Translations under genes and position numbers: made by a program | The notes under the pieces: generated by a model | What the model was told of the DNA's origin: nothing | What the model saw: only the letters and a program-made list of their open reading frames with translations | The model's database searches: none | Shown: positions 11,282-21,529 of the stretch, piece after piece | Layout: the number at the start of each line of letters is the position of its first letter | Numbering within the stretch: position 1 is the first letter of the stretch | From: Massospora cicadina | Taxonomy: Eukaryota; Entomophthoromycota; Entomophthoromycetes; Entomophthorales; Entomophthoraceae | NCBI GenBank assembly: GCA_022478985.1 | Contig: JAKSZP010009621.1 | Location: 1 to 64,000 of the forward strand | DNA: 64,000 nt | Reading direction: 5' to 3'

Positions 11282-12560
11282 GTAGTTGAGTTGAAGAACT
11301 TAGAGCATGATGTCCTATGAAGTGTTTCCAATTTTGGAAATAAGTTACTGAAGGAAGTAACGAAGATAGAATGTGAAGTGGATCACTTTCATTGGCGTTC
11401 ACCCAGCTCAGAAGTGGAGCTCTGAGTGAAGCAAATGGAAGATACTCAAGTTCAGGGAAAAGGACTTGCAGCTTAGATATGGAACTATCTAGTGCTGCAA
11501 GAAAACCTGTTCCACCGGACATCTACTTGATATGAAGAGTATCAGCAGGGCAAACTTGGGTTGAAATTGGGTCCGCTTTAAATTGTCCCAAGAATCAGCA
11601 GGGCCAACTTGGGTTGATTTGGGCCCGCTGGAAATAGTCACAAGGAACAGCAGGATCAACTCAGGTTGAAATTAGGTCCGCTTTAAATAGTCCTGAGGAG
11701 AGAGTGTTTAGATGAGGCATTAGATGAAATAAAATCAATCAATCCAAAGAATTGGATTGCCATACCAAGGAAGATATGAAGACAAAACAGGAAATGATTG
11801 ATCCAAGGTAGTAAAGAAAATCATTTTTACCCAAAAACACTAATCAATGGTCAGAAGTTACTGGAAAAGAGTCCATCAATTCAGAAGAAATTAAATAAAG
11901 CTAATGAGGCCAGAATGACTTGTGTACTTACAGATGGAAATAAATGCCAAAAACCGTTTTCAGGAGAAAAATGAACTGAATAATCAGACAAAACTGTTGG
12001 CTAATGAGATACGAGGATCCAAAGCTTCAGTTTCCAAAATAAGAGATGAAATTAGGACCTGTTGGATAAATAACCAGTTGGTATTAAAGGCCTAATATTC
12101 AAGAGAATTGCCAAAAGTCGGCAAGTGAAGCTTATACATGCAGAAACAGCACTTCTGGTCATATAGTGAGAAAGGTCAATAATAATTGGTAGTATTGAGC
12201 CTAAGAGAAAGTAGTTGCAATATTCCCAGAGGACCTCTGAAAAATTAAATGGTTATGTACTGAGATTTTGGTCAGGTCCTAGAAAAGGACCACTGAACCA
12301 AATGGTTGGTTAAATCTTAGGAGGATCAGATTTTTACCCATGATAACTGCTAGGTTTAAGTACCCAGGACCCAGTTTGGATGAAGGGGAAAAGAAGGATC
12401 TCTAAACCTTTTTGAAGGTTTCAAGTCCCATCGAAAAAGAAAATACAAAAATATATAATATATATAAAATATCGATTTTTATGGCCTATGAGTTTTGGAC
12501 CTAAAAAGTGACAAGAAACCTGATGGCTGAACTGAGGAAATTCCATCCTTGATGAGATGG
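11282..12560 (+). pseudogene. Gag region of element B (degenerate)
   Basis: It lies where gag is expected. At 11935-12095 the plus strand reads a charged helical run (EINAKNRFQEKNELNN, then LLANEIRGSKASVSKIRDEI), a likely coiled coil. No CCHC knuckle or protease DTG box is readable before RT, so either they have decayed or this family lacks a typical knuckle. 12270-12450 is one arm of a direct repeat that recurs after integrase. The homologous stretch in C is 53.4-54.7 kb. Confidence 0.6.
12270..12450 (+). repeat. Direct repeat flanking pol of B, upstream arm
   Basis: Matches 15285-15480: the motif AAAGGACC(A/T)CTGAACCA occurs in both. A 29-bp block beginning TAGGTTTAAGTACCCAGG (12351-12379 and 15373-15401) is identical in the two arms. 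Element C carries the same two arms at 53155-53420 and 49190-49430, so the duplication predates both insertions. Confidence 0.85.
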
Positions 12561-12597
12561 AATATCAGCTGGGGTAACCAAGAGTATCATCCTATTG

Positions 12598-13600
12598 GTT
12601 GATCAGGAGCAGCTCGCTGATCTGTCAGAAGGCCAGCAAGAGGAGGTGCTCAAACTACTTGAAAAGTATTGGGAAGTGTTCACTCAAGACGACCACAATT
12701 TGGGGTGTGCATGAAATGTGATCCACAAGGTTGACACCGGGTAAAATTGCCAATCAGGATGAGACTGATCTGACAATCAAAAGCGCTGAGGCTGTAGTGG
12801 AGGATGAATTCAGCAAACCAATGAAGCATGGACTTCTAGCTCTGTTGTCAAGTCCCTAGGCTAGTCTGATTCTGATTGTGAAGAAAAAGGATGGATCCAA
12901 CCGGGTGGTGATTGACTACCAAAAGCAGAATAAGATTATGAAGAAGAATTTTTATCCCCTACCAAGAATAAACAATGTGTTAGCTTGTTTAGAAGAAGCG
13001 AAGTGTTTCTCCATGATGGATATGATCTTGGGATATTGGCAGATCGACTTGCTAAAAGAAGACCAGGAAAAATGCGCGATTATTACTGCACAGGGGCTAT
13101 ACCAACTGACGAGGATGCCCCAGGGTCTATGTAATGCGCCTACAACGTTTCAGAGGGCCATGGACGCGATACTAAGCAACTTGAAGTTGTCATGCGTCCT
13201 GGTATACCTGGACAATAAAAACATATTCAATAGGACGTTTACTGATCACCTACACCACTTGGAAGAAGTAATAAAGCGACTGTCCGTGGCTAACCTGAAG
13301 ATTAAGATGAGGAATTGCCACTTGATTAAGAAATAGTTTGAATATATGTGATTTGTAATCAACTCCAGTGGATTGCAGCCGCAAACTCAGAAGATAGAAT
13401 TCATAGAATGCATGGCTGTACTAAAGAGTATCTGAGACATCCAAGTGTTCCATGGGATGGTCAGTTACTATAGAAGATTTATTCAGGACTTCACCCAAAT
13501 AGCTGAGCCATTATTCCATTTATTGAAGGATCCAAAAAACGGGTTCATGTGGAATGAAGAGGCTCAGGACTCCTTCAATGAGCTACGCCGGTTTTAATAG
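12598..13600 (+). pseudogene. Reverse transcriptase of element B
   Basis: RNA-directed DNA polymerase of Ty3/Gypsy type. The N-terminal linker reads LADLSEGQQEEVLKLLEKY (12609 onward). The palm follows within an open run at 12878-13336: KKKDGSNRVVIDYQKQN, FYPLPRINNVL, FSMMDMILGYWQIDL (motif A Asp), MPQGLCNAPTTFQR, and VYLDNKNIF, in which the second catalytic Asp of YLDD has become Asn. After a stop at 13336 the thumb continues (FHGMVSYYRRFI-like, 13450-13570). The missing Asp and the stop make it inactive. Confidence 0.93.
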
Positions 13601-13609
13601 AATCTTTTA

Positions 13610-14150
13610 TTCTGAAATATCTGAATTTCAATCAGGAGTTTATTATTCAAAACAATGCTTCATTAATGGAAATCAGCGCCATACTAAGCCAAGTAGACGA
13701 ACTTGGGGATGAACATATGGTGGCATATGTGAGCCGGACACTCTCAGCTGCTGAGAGGAACTACACCATAACTGAGTGTGAATGCCTTGCAGTCATTTAC
13801 GCCTGTAAGCAGTTTGGGTGTATATTCATGGAATGCACTTTAAAGTGGTGACAGAACACTCCTCATTGCGTTAGCTCCATAGTTTAAGAGAGCCAGAAGG
13901 ACGATTGGCCTGATGTGAACTTAAGTCCAGGCTTATGATTACGAGATTGTCCACTAAGTGGGGGCTTCTCACCAGAATACAGATGGCTTATCACAGTTAC
14001 CAATGGTCCAGATGGTATACCCGCAGGCGGATGAGCTATTACAGAGAATGGTCAATGAAAAATTGAAGATGAGCCCTGAGAAATCCAAGGTGCACTTTAG
14101 AAAGCAATGGAAAACACCAAGACCATGGATGGAAAAGTATTTAAGATGAT
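13610..14150 (+). pseudogene. RNase H of element B
   Basis: Reads QNNASLMEISAILSQ (first catalytic Asp now Asn), MVAYVSRTLSAAERNYTITE (the Glu-bearing motif) and CECLAVIYACKQF, then a stop at 13849. At 13955-14000 the end motif (HQNTDGLSQLP) marks the hinge to integrase. Standard Ty3 RNase H, contiguous with RT. Confidence 0.88.
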
Positions 14151-15225
14151 CAACGGGAAGCGGTTATTATTCCCAAAACTGTCAGAAAGAGCAGCTATAG
14201 TACAAAAAGCTCACAAGGTTGTTGGCCATGGGGCCTGAGGAAAACAACTAATCATATTAGCCAGTACTATTACTGGAAATCCATCAGCTACAATGTCACG
14301 GATTATCTAGCTTGTTGCATGGAGTGCCAGCTGCACAAAGCACATAAGAATACAACAGGATACTGACTGGTCCGCCCTGGATTTTCCTGGCACACAGTAT
14401 CCATTGATGTGATGGGACCGCATATGATGAGCACAGGGGGAGTCAAGTACATTATAGTTGCCATCGACCATCTGACGAGATGGGTTGAGATATAGGCCCT
14501 AACAAAAGTAGATTCTACCAGTACTGCAAGGTTAATCCTGGATCAAGTAGTATACTGGCATGGATGTCCGCAGGTCCTGCTTTGCGATAATGGGACCAGC
14601 TTCACATCTCATGTGATTCCAAGATTGAATGAGATAATTGGGGACTAATGGAGTCATGTCAGTACCCTACCAGCTGGATACAAACGGACTGGTAGAATGG
14701 GTGAATGGAACGCTGTCCATGACGCTGAGGAAGCTGATTGCAGGAAGAACTTCCACATGAGGAACTTACCTGAGTTTGGTGACGTTTAAATACAATATCA
14801 GTCATCATATGGCGATGGGAAAGACACCGTTTGAGTTGTTGTACAGGAGAAAAGCCGCGTTGCCACCAATTTTATATTTGGTGGTAGAACCTATGTCAGG
14901 GATGAGTACTTAGCAATATTTGAACTGACTGACAAATATGCTGAATGATATGAAATCACAAGCATATGATGCAGCTTTAAAGAAAGGATACAAGCAAAAT
15001 CGATAGATGATAAGAATCGACCAGCCTTAGAAGAATATTGAATAGGGGAAAGAGTTGCCTATTGCAATACACATGGTTTCAGAAGAAGAAACAAACTAGA
15101 TGTGTTGTGGTCAGGTCCATTCGAAGTTATTGCCAAGACGGTGACTGACGCCTACTCCATCAAGAATCTCCTGGATGGAAGAGTTGTGAATCAAGTCCAC
15201 ACTAAGCATCTGAAGTGATGAATTG
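14150..15225 (+). pseudogene. Integrase of element B
   Basis: The zinc finger is seen at 14205-14335 (AHKVVGHGA..., then CCMECQLHK). The core has WHTVSIDVMGPHMM (first Asp, kept) and HGCPQVLLCDNGTSF (second Asp, kept), then a region equivalent to GLVERVNGT in which the frame is shifted. The C-terminal GPY/F module is clear: LDVLWSGPFEVIAK, then NQVHTKHLK before a TGA at 15217. There is no chromodomain after it. Frameshifts near 14650 and 14930 break the chain. Confidence 0.9.
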
Positions 15226-15284
15226 ATGAAGAAATTAAAAGAGTTCCTAAAGGACTGATGAACCATTAGGTTAGTCATGTCCTG

Positions 15285-15480
15285 ATGATTAGGTCAAGTC
15301 TTAAAAAAGGACCTCTGAACCAATCTAGATGGTTAAGTCCGAAAAAAGGACCTCTGAACCATGTAAAACTGGTAGGTTTAAGTACCCAGGACCCAGTTTG
15401 GGGGAAAAAATAAAAAGATGAACTCTGAACTGAAACAAGGTCAAGCTCCATGGAAAAAAGAGGAATAAAGATAAAAAATT
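15285..15480 (+). repeat. Direct repeat flanking pol of B, downstream arm
   Basis: Counterpart of 12270-12450. It contains two tandem AAAAAAGGACCTCTGAACC units (15303-15321 and 15342-15360) and the 29-bp block identical to the upstream arm. It sits between the integrase stop and the antisense frame. Confidence 0.85.
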
Positions 15481-15552
15481 GATAATAGATATTGGAAAAA
15501 TTATAAACTGCACAGAGAAAAATGGATATAAATTTGTAATTTTTATTTTTTA

Positions 15553-16787
15553 TTAATTGTCCTTGATATGGGGATGATTCCGCCTATGTCGCCTCTTGGG
15601 TAGAGAGGATGGATCGTGGTAGGAATGAACAGCCTGTCAAAATCAATGTGAGATTAGATGCTAGCAAGGGTAGACCTACACAAAACCACATTCTTTGATC
15701 AGATGCAGAGCCCTGCGAGAAAGCAACTAGGGGAAGGGAAATTGAGATGGGGATGAAGCCAATTGCAAAACCCCATAGTGGGGAGGAAAGAAACAGTATA
15801 ATAAGAGGCAATCGGCGAATAACCCCAAGTAATCCTGATATTGTACCAGAGCTGGAAGATTAGTCTTGAGCACCTAATGATGGGCTTCATCAAGAACACC
15901 GGACATGTGGTACAGCAACAAACAAGGGATGCTTGACAGGGTTTGCTGAATCATGCCCCCTATCAACGCCATCAGTGGAAGATACTGATGGGAAGCGCTG
16001 CCAAAGAGATAGTCATGCATGGAGTGGATGGCATCCTGCAAGTGATGACTACGGGCTTCTTGGAAGCTGAATCTGAATGAGTGGTGAAACCCAAGTGAGG
16101 CTGGAAGCTTCGTGGACCAACTTCAAAGAACTTTGTCAGCAAAGCGAAGAGCATAAGCGGTGGTATCCCAATCCAGGATGTTATCAAGATCAGAGGGATT
16201 CAGCGCTAGGGACAAAGCCTTGGTGACTTGGGCCCAGAGTTCAGAGTAGGGAAGCTCGAAGTGAGTACTGTTACCAATAGTGAGCTTGGTAGCCAGAACA
16301 GTGGGTTTGTAATATTGTCCAAGTGGGAAGATGAACTCAGGAAGTAGGCACAACCCAGCAAGAAATGAGCGATCAAGAGCAAACAGCATAATCTCTGGAG
16401 CATCTACAATGATGGTTGGTGCATAGCAAAAGGAGCCAAATCCAGGAGAGATTCAAAATTCAACTATGGAATCGATGGCAGAGGAAGAATTGGCTGAGAG
16501 TTGTTTGAAACTATTTCAAGCCTGGTTATGGAGGGATTAGTTACTGTTTCCAGTAATTAGACAGAAGGACTAGCTGCTGGCGCCATACTAGGTTTATGAG
16601 TCCTAGAAGGACCATAGAAGAGGTTCCACCAAGCATTTCAACTCATCTGCTGGAAGAGCCGAAGGTCTTGATCAGACAAACTATTCAGAAGCTGCTGGTA
16701 TCGTGACTCAGAATTTGACATATGAGCTTGACAAGAGGGGGATGTCAGACTTATATGGAAGTTTACATTATGCACTCTACAATCCAT
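15553..16787 (-). pseudogene. Antisense ORF 2 of element B (about 410 codons, unknown protein)
   Basis: Opposite in strand to gag-pol. From an ATG at 16787 (or 16721) the minus strand reads MSNSESRYQQLLNSLSDQ, LRLFQQMS, then after stops and one frameshift near 16395 LPEFIFPLGQYYKPTVLATK, NPSDLDNILDWDTTAYALRF, DAIHSMHDYLFGSASHQY, ALIGGMIQQTLSSIPCLLL, and it ends in a basic tail KRRHRRNHP before TAA at 15553. Element C has the same protein in the same place and orientation (47987-49147) with matching start and tail. In a 60-codon stretch compared by hand the copies are 70% identical in protein, and nucleotide differences fall 9/13/18 on antisense codon positions 1/2/3. I do not recognise the family. 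Confidence 0.7.
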
Positions 16788-16910
16788 TAAGCTCCAATTT
16801 AGGAGAAATTAATTCAAGACTAATAAGATAAGCTTTAAGGGAAGAATTAGGAATGACTTGAGCCAAGAGGTTATGAGAGAAATAACAAGGGTGAATAAAA
16901 ATAAGTATTC

Positions 16911-17186
16911 TTAATTGAGCCATGAAATGAACATTGACAGCAAGAGTCTTCTGTCTAGGATGAGGAGAAAATCAGGAAATCAAGGACTCCAGACCAAGAA
17001 TCATGAATATGACAGCGGGTCATATGCCCTGATGGGGGAAAACTGGAACCTGGGACTAATATCATCATGAGTAAATCGATCATCCCAGCATGAAAGTAGA
17101 TCATGGGGACCGCGCTCTGAGAAGGCAGTAGCGAGGAGGAAGAGGAAGAGTGCCATATGCTGAAGGTCATCCTGAGCAGCGTTGGG
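16911..17186 (-). pseudogene. Antisense ORF 1 of element B (92 codons, hydrophobic N-terminus)
   Basis: The minus strand reads PNAAQDDLQHMALFLFLLAT, then AFSERGPHDLLSC, and ends ILDRRLLLSMFISWLN before TAA. The copy in C is exactly 92 codons long with the same stop. MALFLFLLATAFS would serve as a short signal peptide or membrane segment if the ATG at 17156 is the start; C has Ala in place of this Met, so the start is uncertain. Two in-frame stops here lie in a stretch where B is shifted relative to C. It lies upstream of antisense ORF 2, next to the 3' LTR. Confidence 0.6.
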
Positions 17187-17280
17187 TATTGATGAGTATA
17201 CTCCACTTGAACCAATGAGTATTTGACCAAGTGTCTAATGCGGTGTTCTCATCCCTGGTCCTTTTCTCGCTGGAAATCTA

Positions 17281-17296
17281 GGCAAGAGGGGAGATA
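17281..17296 (+). promoter_or_regulatory. Polypurine tract of element B
   Basis: GGCAAGAGGGGAGATA lies directly against the TGTTGAG start of the 3' LTR; this purine run primes plus-strand cDNA synthesis. The equivalent in C is 47404-47419 on the other strand. Confidence 0.88.
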
Positions 17297-18448
17297 TGTT
17301 GAGATTTTTGCCCATATTCCATGACTGCTAGATTACCTGGAATCGCTAGGGGATAATTCTCTGATACGAGGTGAATTAGAAATCAGTTGACCCTGATTTA
17401 AAAATAACTTTGTTAGGGGATTTTAGGTTATTCACTTGGTTGAATCCATCAGGGATCAATACAGATGAATTCTTAAGATCTCATTGGGCAGAGTTGCCAA
17501 TGAAATAGGGGCATATGATAGTTGATTAACATCAGGTGTACCATTTGGGATGCGTTGGGTTTAATCAACAACTGCTTGGGAATGTAAGGAGTAGGTTGCA
17601 TGGCGAGTGATGCCACCTGCAACTAGAAAATCAATCTGTTGGTTTGTGACCTACCTTAATGGGTAACAAGTCCCATTACCTAAGCAGGTCGCTAACCAAA
17701 TATGGTCAGTTTGCTTGGATCGAGAGAAAACGTTAGGGACACATTTTTGACACTTTCTGTTTAGGTCTCAAGGATGTTCAATGATGGAATCCTAGCCAAG
17801 ATGGGGAAGACCATCAATGCCAAGACGAGGATGTTTGATTCAACAGCAACAGCTACCGTTTCATTAAAGAGGTGTCAACTGAGGGTTAGATGACAAAATT
17901 TCTACTATAAAATCCCTAGGATTTAATATAATAAAAAAGGAGTAATTACAAGAACAGAGTTATATAGTTCTAAGTTAATCACTCAGTATATAGTTTAAGA
18001 AATAAACTATCATCAGCTTCCATTGTGCTGTTCTTTCTTAAGGATATTATTGCTGTGTGCAATAATTGGAAGATTTTTAGAGAAAAGAGTAAAGATCTGA
18101 TTGGGAATCTAGAGAAGAATGAGACACAATCGGGGATAGCTGCCAGCTGTGTGTTGGACTGAAGAGACTGTCACCAGAGTATCTCAGTGAAGATTGGGTT
18201 GGATATAAAAAGGGAATGAATCCCTACAATTATGATATTGCAAGTATATAATCGGTAATACTGGCCAAGCGTTGGGCCAAAATATAATAATTCATACTCA
18301 ACTATGGATAATTGTCATCATACTATTAATGATTAATATTCCATTCTACTATACAATGCATTGAAGTGCATGAGGAAACCAAACATGTACAGTAAAAAGG
18401 TTACTAGGGTTGTTACCAATAAGAAGCCTGAAGTAGTAAATCTTTACA
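17297..18448 (+). repeat. 3' LTR of element B
   Basis: 1152 bp, TGTTGAG...TTTACA, followed at once by the ACCTG duplication. It matches 10109-11261 throughout. Confidence 0.95.
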
Positions 18449-19481
18449 ACCTGGGTCTAATAAGTTTGGGAGATTGGTTAAGAGAACCTAATTCAGGCCA
18501 GTATCTTTTAAATGGAATATAATATGGATATATCATTAGGTATTATGTGCCCACTTTGAATCTGCCAGATTTGGGAAGAAAGGTCTCTTAAAATATAGCT
18601 AATGGCTGAGGACCCTGGACCACAGTGTCCATTGATTTCATTGTTGAGCTTCCTAACTCCAAGAATTATGATGCAATCATGGTGCTTATTGATTGCTTCA
18701 CCAAGTTTTCCCAAATTACTCTTGCAACACAAAGATCATTTTGGAAGAGACTAAAGCCCTATTCATAATGCTATTTTCTAGATTTTGATTATTTAATGAT
18801 ATAGTAAGTGCCCACAGACCACAATTTATCCCCAGATTCTGTATTCCCCTTACATATCTTATCCATATCAAACCATGTTGGTCAACTGCTTATCACCCCC
18901 TTTAAGGTGGTAATCTAATAGGTTGAACTATACCCTGGAGCAGAAACTCCGCTGTTTCTTTTTCATTTTAGTCATAATAATGGACATCAAAACTCTTTTA
19001 ACGCAGTTTGCTCATACTAACTCCTCCATGCCCCGCTAGTATCTTCTTTGACGGCAACTCAAGGTACAATACAACATTTCAGCTTGGTATCTTTCTTACT
19101 TCCATAGTTCAAGAAGCAGAGGATCTCCTGAGCCGCTTACGTGCTACATATAACTTGCATAAGACTACATGTCTATAGAAGTTAAAAATTATAATAAGGT
19201 CACAAAAAATGATATCCAGGTCATGAACTTAAGGAAGGATTACTTGTCATCCTAAAAAACTACCACTTAAACTTTAAAGCCCCTCTATTAAGGTTTGAGT
19301 GCAAACATTCTGCCCTTATGAAGTGCTGAAGGACTTAAAAATGACCCTCTTATATTAAGCTTTATTCCATTACAATTACAATGTATTTCACGTGTCCCAG
19401 TATCTCTTCAGCAAAGGCCCTCTTGGCTTAGCTGCTATTGGAAAAAGCCATGAATAATTTATGAGTCCTCAGAGGTGACTA
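18449..19481 (+). pseudogene. Integrase of chromovirus G, interrupted by element B
   Basis: Continues the finger started before 10108 (GKPGSNKFGRLVKRT across the collapsed duplication). GPWTTVSIDFIVELPNSKNY at 18610-18670 is the first-Asp strand, then AIMVLIDCFTKF. The second Asp region (VPTDHNLSP in one frame, equivalent to VSDRGPQF) is near 18805, followed by decayed core. The pol end reads VLRGDYVG near 19470. The style (DFI.ELP.S..YD.I..V.DR.TK) is that of chromoviruses. A chromodomain is expected near 19.25-19.45 kb but is not clearly readable. Confidence 0.8.
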
Positions 19482-20260
19482 TGTTGGACAACTTAGTTAG
19501 GAAAGAGTATTGATGCAAAGACCCCAACTTCCTTTGGGATAGCTTTTTTAGCAGAACTGCTTCTGGAAAGCAATATCTAGGAAATTTGCATCAGAATAAT
19601 CTGCAATAGCAACTATCCAGGGGCATGATTGTCAATCTTATTGTTTTTCAACTAAAAAGAAATTTAAACTGTACACTAATATGATTATGATTTAGAGTAA
19701 TCTGTTAAGAAAAAAGATATTACTATTTTCAAGTGCCAGAAAAATATGTATTATGATGATTAATATGTGATTACCACATGTGAGGGTGGAAGTAGATTCA
19801 GGGAAGTAGAAGGGGATGTCACAGTTTTTCTTTCAAAGTTAGAGTAGATCAGAATATACCATCCTGAGCTAAACTAAGATTAATAATGATAGCACAGTTA
19901 AGTGGCTTTGATTATTTGCCATTAGGTAGTCAATAGATAGTAAGGCATAATAGTTGGCATAAGGTCATCAATTGGGAGAATAGAGGAGTTAAACACAGAA
20001 TACAACCTTGGGCGTAACATCAAGATGATATTAAGTTGTTTTTGGCTCCCTTCTCTTCTTTTTGATCAGTAGAGCACTGATAAGCGACTTGTCCGAAATT
20101 CATCTGGCTTCCAAACTTGGAATTATTAAAGGAAATTGCTCCATGCTTTAGAGTAAAGTATTATAAATAATTTTTGGAGTTAGGCTAGTAAAACATATAT
20201 TTAAAAAATTTGATAATAATGATTTCAGGCCTTAGGCCCAATATATTTAATCTATTGCGG
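19482..20260 (+). repeat. LTR of element G
   Basis: Starts TGTTGGACAAC right after the pol end. It shares blocks with 41587-42400: TCTGCAATA.CAACTAT, GTGAGG.TGGAAGTAGA, and the GGCCTTAGGCCC-type palindrome near the right end. The LINE follows at about 20262, so the LTR is probably interrupted. A weak similarity to the end of the 42.3 kb copy also appears at 25320-25480. Confidence 0.65.
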
Positions 20261-20298
20261 GGAAGGCTGACCATGGGACAGACACTTCCGACTATGAC

Positions 20299-21529
20299 TC
20301 AGAAGAGACAAAACTTAGTATCAGGGAAGGCACCCCAGAGAAGCAATGCTATCTCTTGTTGCCGGTGGTAACGCCACTTATGGGGAGGGGGAGGGAACGT
20401 GTGGAGGGGCCGTAGCCACAACTGAACATGTGTGGAGGAAGGGGTCTGATTTGATGAACCAGACTGGGAACCAGGAGGAGACCAGCTGTCAGTGACGCGG
20501 TGGGAGGTATCCAAACATCCACGCTTGAAAGTGGTCCACCAAATGAGACTGAAATCTGTGGACAGCTTCTGGGAGGGTGGGGGTGGAGCCTGCGATGGCA
20601 TCTAAGACAATCGTGTGGATGGTCCACATGGCGATTGCAACCACCAAAGTATGGAGGGAGGGTGGAAGAGAGGGGGCCATTGATAGAGCAAACATATCTC
20701 TTGACAGACTGAAGGGATGCGTTTGATCCTGGCCCAGCAGACGTTGAACTTCGCGCCATATCACTTTAGAGGTAGGGCACTTTTCCAAGCGGTGGAACCG
20801 CGTTCTGTACTGGCCACACATGACACAGGATGCGTGTAAAGCGTTAGAGCGCTCAGCTGTATGATACACCCGCCTCAGGCAGCGCCACACATGGGAGCGG
20901 ACTTGAGGCTGCAACAGAGGATGGTGTACGTATTTCCAGATCGTTTTTTGGGTCTCAATGGAGTAAGGGATGTCCATCATGTCCAGGTAGTCCACCCTGG
21001 ATAGGACATGGGGCCGAATGGGGATCACGCTATCATGGATGGGTAGCCCCTGTACCTGTGTGAACTGAGGAGAGGGGCGGCCTCTTTGGGTTGTATGTCC
21101 GCTAATATTAATTCCCCTCTCAGCACTCCGCATGGAGAGTAGGATTTGTTTGTAGTGGGTTTTAGTCCCATGAGGACCTGTGGCCGATGTGTGTGATGCG
21201 AGGTATTTCATAAGGGAGTGGGGGTTTGATGGATTGTTGAGGCCCAAGGCGCGGGAGAAGTTGGAGCAGGCTGAGTGGGACCAGTGTTGGGAGGGGAGTG
21301 TAGGGGCGGTGATGGCCGCAATCCAGGTGCCCAGGATCTTGGCAGCATGGGCTTTAAAGTCAAGCAGGCCCATACCACCATGATGATAAGGGCCAAACAT
21401 GACCTCTAGCCATACTGGTGGAGGGTGGCCTGACCAAAGCCATCCTTGCAGCAAGGCATACAAGGATTTGAAGAAGCTTGGGGAGAAGGGGATGGCGTGG
21501 GCTCCAAACCAGACTTTGGAGAGGAGCAT
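20299..21529 (-). pseudogene. LINE ORF2 C-terminal part with Cys/His motif
   Basis: The minus strand is open from 21529 to 20489 (346 codons). It begins with SKVWFGAHAIPFSPSFF, typical of the region after RT in LINEs. Near codons 235-265 it has ASCVMCGQYRTRFHRLEKCP followed by TSKVIW: C-x2-C-x7-H-x4-C, the zf-RVT type zinc-binding motif found near the C-terminus of LINE ORF2 proteins. A frameshift near 20500 moves the reading to the next frame, which runs to about 20300. Confidence 0.85.

Larger units (their letters stand above)
10109..18448 (+). mobile_element. Ty3/Gypsy element B, near complete, plus strand
   Basis: 8340 bp: 5' LTR, primer-binding site, gag, RT, RNase H, integrase, then a ~2 kb region holding antisense frames, a polypurine tract and the 3' LTR. 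The 5-bp direct repeats ACCTG at 10104-10108 and 18449-18453 match perfectly. The insertion interrupts the integrase of element G. Coding frames are broken by stops, so it is dead, although RT keeps a 152-codon open run. Element C (46257-55919, minus) is a second member of the family. Confidence 0.95.

Noticed and set aside
16955..17230. Alternative antisense frame MVKYSLVQVEYTHQYPTLLR in element B (and MEYDHQYSMLLRTAF in C)
   Set aside because: Also open and similar in both copies, but Ser-rich low complexity and overlapping the 92-codon frame, which has the matching stop; kept only as a competing reading.
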